A stretch of DNA of 7,761 nucleotides from Candidatus Bathyarchaeota archaeon (GTDB taxonomy: Archaea > Thermoproteota > Bathyarchaeia > TCS64), in NCBI GenBank assembly GCA_014729945.1, contig WJJC01000069.1:1-7761 (forward strand), read 5' to 3'. The position numbers and the translations under genes were made by a program. The notes beneath the pieces were generated by a model. The model saw only the letters and a list, made by a program, of their open reading frames with translations. It was not told the DNA's origin and made no database searches. Within the stretch, counting starts at the first letter, position 1. Each line of letters starts with the position of its first letter. Shown here piece after piece: positions 5,150 to 7,761 of this stretch.

Positions 5150-5874
5150 ACATATTCGAGGAGCTAGAAGGAATAATGGCCATACTTGAGAAAGACCTAC
5201 GGGCATACTACTTCAAGCCACCAAACATCAGTTGGGGAATACTCTTCCCCGTAGTATTAGCTCTTAGCTTCACCCTTAGAAACCCCGAGGGGCTCACTGA
5301 TCTTGCGCCAGGATTGATTGCAATGGCTGCTCTTTTCGGGACCACCAGCATGGAGGCTATAGTTATTACTTTTGAGAAACGGGTTGGTGCTCTTGAGCGG
5401 CTTCAACTCGCGCCACTGAACTCCGCCTCGATTATAGTGGGAAAGCTACTAGGGGGTACTGTTTTCGGGTTAATTATATCCTCCGTGATGACTGGTATAA
5501 CCATAGTATTTCTAGGTGCAGAGATCTCCAACTCCTTCCTGTTTATAGTGGTGCTCCTTTTGACTAATCTTGTGCATTCATCATTGGGGGCATTAGTGGC
5601 TGTCTCTGTTAAGGAGGTTTTTGAGGCGCAGACTTTGAGTAATTACTTCAGATTCCCCATGATTTTCCTCTGCGGAGTTTTCTTACCCTTGGATGAGATG
5701 CCATTTATTCTGGGGATTATCGGGAGGTTTCTGCCTTTAACTTACTCCGTTGAGGGTCTTCGTGGGTTAATGTTAGAGAAAGGAATTATTCTCCTTGATG
5801 TAATTATACTGATAGGGTTTAGCTTAATTTTACCATACCTTTCTATAATTCAATTTAGGAGAAATCAAGAATAG
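5146..5874 (+). CDS. ABC-2 type exporter permease (second pair)
   Basis: 242-residue membrane partner of the preceding ATPase. An N-terminal amphipathic stretch (GIMAILEKDLRAYYFKPP) leads into GILFPVVLALSF, followed by five further hydrophobic segments. The loop ERLQLAPLNSASIIVGKLL matches the ABC-2 coupling region and CGVFLPLDEMP with LPLTYSVEGLRGL is the C-terminal family signature. The large extracellular domain of longer ABC-2 proteins is absent, as is usual for this half-size DrrB/NatB-like type. ATG 5146 overlaps the ATPase stop as ATGA and has a strong GGAGG. It is paralogous to the permease at 772-1524 but has no long identical DNA stretch with it, unlike the ATPases. It ends the + strand unit, with T8 tracts directly behind the stop. 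Confidence 0.9.
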   Translation: MNIFEELEGIMAILEKDLRAYYFKPPNISWGILFPVVLALSFTLRNPEGLTDLAPGLIAMAALFGTTSMEAIVITFEKRVGALERLQLAPLNSASIIVGKLLGGTVFGLIISSVMTGITIVFLGAEISNSFLFIVVLLLTNLVHSSLGALVAVSVKEVFEAQTLSNYFRFPMIFLCGVFLPLDEMPFILGIIGRFLPLTYSVEGLRGLMLEKGIILLDVIILIGFSLILPYLSIIQFRRNQE

Positions 5875-5898
5875 TTTTTTTTAAAAATACTTTTTTTT
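5875..5898 (+). terminator. Double oligo-T terminator after second exporter operon
   Basis: T8 at 5875-5882 starts directly after the TAG stop, and T8 at 5891-5898 follows after AAAAATAC. Tandem T tracts with no stable hairpin fit archaeal intrinsic termination and mark the end of the MOT1/exporter unit. Confidence 0.7.
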
Positions 5899-5969
5899 AT
5901 CCAATTTTCATCTTAGAAAATGTTAAACCAGCTTAAGCACTCATTTATTCAAACTTAGGAGAGACTAAA
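5883..5969 (+). promoter_or_regulatory. Promoter region and ribosome site of the transglutaminase-like gene
   Basis: Two TATA-like elements are candidates: TTTAAAAAT around 5880-5888 (partly within the terminator) and TTAGAAAA at 5913-5920, giving leaders of roughly 60 or 30 bases. GCTTAAGC at 5931-5938 is an 8-base perfect palindrome near the expected transcription start for the second element. AGGAG at 5957-5961 lies 8 bases before the TTG start at 5970 and fixes that start. The TATA choice is uncertain; the ribosome site is clear. Confidence 0.5.
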
Positions 5970-7538
5970 TTGAATATTACGCCCGAAGAGGTCCATGAAG
6001 AAGCATGGACCAAAGGAGTAGAAGCCTCAAAACAGAACAAATATGATAAATACGCTATCTACGCGACGAGAATACTTTCAATACGACACCCAGAAACACA
6101 TCTAAAAGCAGACACTCGATTCATAAACCATATCACTACTAATCGCGGATACAGCAACAGCTACCGGGTAAAAGATGTACACAGCAAAGAATTCTTAACT
6201 GATATGCAGTTCCGAAAGTATCCCCCATTCAGTTTTGATCAAGTAGATTTCAATGAATTAGATACCGTGAAATACAGCGAACTCTATCCGGAGGATTATC
6301 CCGTATTATCTTATCTGGATAGGCGTATGCTTCCCGTTGCCACCACTTTGAAGACTAGAAACAACAAGTTAACCGAGCTTGAAAAAGTGGCGTTATTATA
6401 TCAGAAACATCGCGTTCAGAGACAGGGGTATGATGATTTATACATAATTCATTGTGATAATGAGCAAACTTACCTCTCAGATAACGAGAAAATCCTATCC
6501 TCATCCGGTGAAAAAGTTGAAAGCATTAACGGGGATCCGGTACTAATCTTCAATCAGGATCATGTCTGGTGTCCTCTGATGCAGAGAGATGACACAGCTA
6601 AAGACTCCAAACTGCTTCGTCTGGTCCAAAAATATGCCCTGGATAAGGTAACACCCACATTGACCGATTTTGAGGAAAAAATAATCAACATCCTTCAGGA
6701 GACCACTAAACTTGATAATAAACCACAATTGGCCATGGCAGAGATATGCAGCCTCCGAAGCACAGGACGACAAACATGTACTACTCCATTATCCGAATGG
6801 TTCCCCTTACACAGTTTATGGGATACCGCACTACCCGCATCAAAAGCAAGAGCATGGCAATATTATGGGTACTTGGAACAGATACTCATAAGATCGAACA
6901 AATTGAGTCCCATAGCCGCCTACCTAGCTGCCCTAAGTCTAAACTCTGAGGGGTACGATAAACTAGTCACCATAAACAAGGAATGGGTTGGAAGAGTCGC
7001 GTTACCAAACTATGGATACGTCTGGGGGCACCTCTGGGACGAGTGCCTAGTGGAATACAGTATAGATGAGTCTTTCAGGACAAGCGCGGGTCACTGCATG
7101 GTACAGGCAATGATAGACAGCGCGGTACTGGAGATGGTTGGCATAGACAACTATATGATGGAGGGCGAGGTACCCGGTAGTCACCACTATGTATGGATAC
7201 CTGAATACGAAGCCACTTTTGATAATAACCGCCTCAAGATATCAATGAACAACGTGATACTGGATTGGCCGCGGGGAAACAAGGTGCTAGCTAGGTTCCA
7301 CCATAATGGGAAATTCTGTTCCCCTATAGCCGGGGGAGAGTATAGCGGAAGCTTCAGCCCCGAGGAGTGTGTCGCTGAGATAGATAAACTAGCCTCCACA
7401 TATGGAAACACGATCCCCATCTACGCTAACGGCGAACACGAGACCAAGCCCACTGTAAAAAACCGTAACGATCGCGCAATAACAGAGGATTATCATATAC
7501 TGCTGGATGAGGAATGGGAGAATCTACAGCTTCCATAA
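5970..7538 (+). CDS. Uncharacterised 522-residue protein with transglutaminase-like C-terminal domain
   Basis: No named family recognised. Residues about 365-435 resemble the transglutaminase-like (papain-fold) core: TSAGHC with Cys376, an alpha-helical stretch to LEMVGIDNYMMEGEV, His405-His406 in SHHYVWIPEY, then Asp418 in ATFDNN. The spacings (Cys to His about 30, His to Asp about 12) and the pattern [G-x-C]...G-[IV]-x...H-x-[WY]-[IV]...D fit a Cys-His-Asp triad. Asp432 (ILDWPRG) is an alternative third residue. Residues 1-360 are mostly soluble, mixed helix and strand, and match nothing I know. There is no signal peptide or membrane segment, so it is probably cytosolic. The start is TTG with AGGAG 8 bases upstream; no in-frame ATG occurs nearby. 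It is cotranscribed with the metallo-hydrolase gene 14 bases downstream. It could be a protease, peptidoglycan-unrelated amidase or acyltransferase, or an inactive fold; the domain call is moderate and the function is open. Confidence 0.75.
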   Translation: MNITPEEVHEEAWTKGVEASKQNKYDKYAIYATRILSIRHPETHLKADTRFINHITTNRGYSNSYRVKDVHSKEFLTDMQFRKYPPFSFDQVDFNELDTVKYSELYPEDYPVLSYLDRRMLPVATTLKTRNNKLTELEKVALLYQKHRVQRQGYDDLYIIHCDNEQTYLSDNEKILSSSGEKVESINGDPVLIFNQDHVWCPLMQRDDTAKDSKLLRLVQKYALDKVTPTLTDFEEKIINILQETTKLDNKPQLAMAEICSLRSTGRQTCTTPLSEWFPLHSLWDTALPASKARAWQYYGYLEQILIRSNKLSPIAAYLAALSLNSEGYDKLVTINKEWVGRVALPNYGYVWGHLWDECLVEYSIDESFRTSAGHCMVQAMIDSAVLEMVGIDNYMMEGEVPGSHHYVWIPEYEATFDNNRLKISMNNVILDWPRGNKVLARFHHNGKFCSPIAGGEYSGSFSPEECVAEIDKLASTYGNTIPIYANGEHETKPTVKNRNDRAITEDYHILLDEEWENLQLP

Positions 7539-7543
7539 AGGAG
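7539..7543 (+). promoter_or_regulatory. Ribosome site AGGAG for the MBL-fold gene
   Basis: AGGAG follows directly after the upstream TAA stop and is 9 bases before ATG 7553, supporting cotranscription. A second ATG at 7556 is an equally spaced alternative start. Confidence 0.65.
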
Positions 7544-7552
7544 AAAAAATAC

Positions 7553-7761
7553 ATGATGAATCTAGGGGAAGCTGAACACGTCAAGATAACAGCCGTCGTT
7601 GTAGATGATGCGGGCTATGATACCGAGTTATGGGGAGAATTCGGAATATCCCTTCTTGTAGCTGTAGAGAACCAAGAAGAGAAACTACGATTACTTGTAG
7701 ACACTGGGTTAACTTCAAAGCCGCTAATTCACAATATGCAGAAACTAGGAGTAGACCCCGA
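7553..7761 (+). CDS. Metallo-beta-lactamase-fold hydrolase, COG1237-like (3' truncated by window edge)
   Basis: The first 69 codons are visible. The pattern VKITAVVVDDAGYDTELWGEFGISLLVAV, then LRLLVDTG and LIHNMQKLGVDP, matches the N-terminal strands of the MBL-fold family that includes archaeal dihydropterin-related phosphate synthase-like hydrolases (COG1237): a first strand, G-[IL]-S-L-L-[IV] second strand, and the L-x-D-T-G turn. The metal-binding HxHxDH motif would lie beyond the window edge, so activity cannot be checked. Start ATG 7553 has AGGAG 9 bases upstream; ATG 7556 is possible. The gene lies 14 bases behind the transglutaminase-like gene in the same unit. Homologues include both pterin-biosynthesis-related and unassigned hydrolases, so no substrate is given. 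Confidence 0.85.
   Translation, partial: MMNLGEAEHVKITAVVVDDAGYDTELWGEFGISLLVAVENQEEKLRLLVDTGLTSKPLIHNMQKLGVDP

Noticed and set aside
5875..5969. Possible small RNA or hairpin between terminator and the 522-residue gene
   Set aside because: AT-rich with only the 8-base GCTTAAGC palindrome; no stem of useful length found by eye.

Overview
The window reads as archaeal chromosome. The evidence is a 1-Cys-type peroxiredoxin with the archaeal C-terminal C-x5-C pair, TATA-type promoter elements, oligo-T tracts at transcription-unit ends, GGAGG/AGGTGA ribosome sites mixed with an apparently leaderless gene, and TTG starts. I cannot place the lineage from sequence alone. Gene density is high: every gap is under 100 bases once an easily overlooked 54-residue gene is counted. 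No RNA genes, CRISPR, transposase or integrase were seen.

Layout. (1) Bases 1-753, + strand: the 3' part of a peroxiredoxin gene and a 72-residue winged-helix-like protein 6 bases after it, ended by T tracts. (2) Bases 772-2823, - strand: an operon of an ArsR-like winged-helix regulator with a Cys/His-rich N-terminus, an ABC-2 type exporter ATPase and its permease. (3) Bases 2824-2876: a short divergent promoter. (4) Bases 2877-5874, + strand: a 54-residue Cys/His-rich protein, a MOT1-family (molybdate transporter) membrane protein, and a second ABC-2 ATPase/permease pair, ended by two T8 tracts. (5) Bases 5970-7761, + strand: a 522-residue protein with a transglutaminase-like Cys-His-Asp pattern, then the start of a metallo-beta-lactamase-fold hydrolase that runs off the window.

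The centre is close to mirror-symmetric. Two paralogous ATPase/permease pairs point away from each other and enclose the regulator, the small Cys protein and the MOT1 transporter. The two ATPase genes share a perfect 75-base inverted repeat (2355-2429 and 4253-4327) over the Walker A region, although their conserved codons elsewhere mostly differ. This suggests recent gene conversion, or a recombination-active repeat. Inversion would flip the 1.8 kb between the copies and exchange the promoters and first ~20 codons of the two exporters while keeping both reading frames. This is the most notable signal in the window.

A working interpretation is that regions 2-4 form an oxyanion/metal uptake and efflux locus, with MOT1 as importer, two exporters and a Cys-rich repressor as sensor. 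Substrates and inversion are inferences, not observations.
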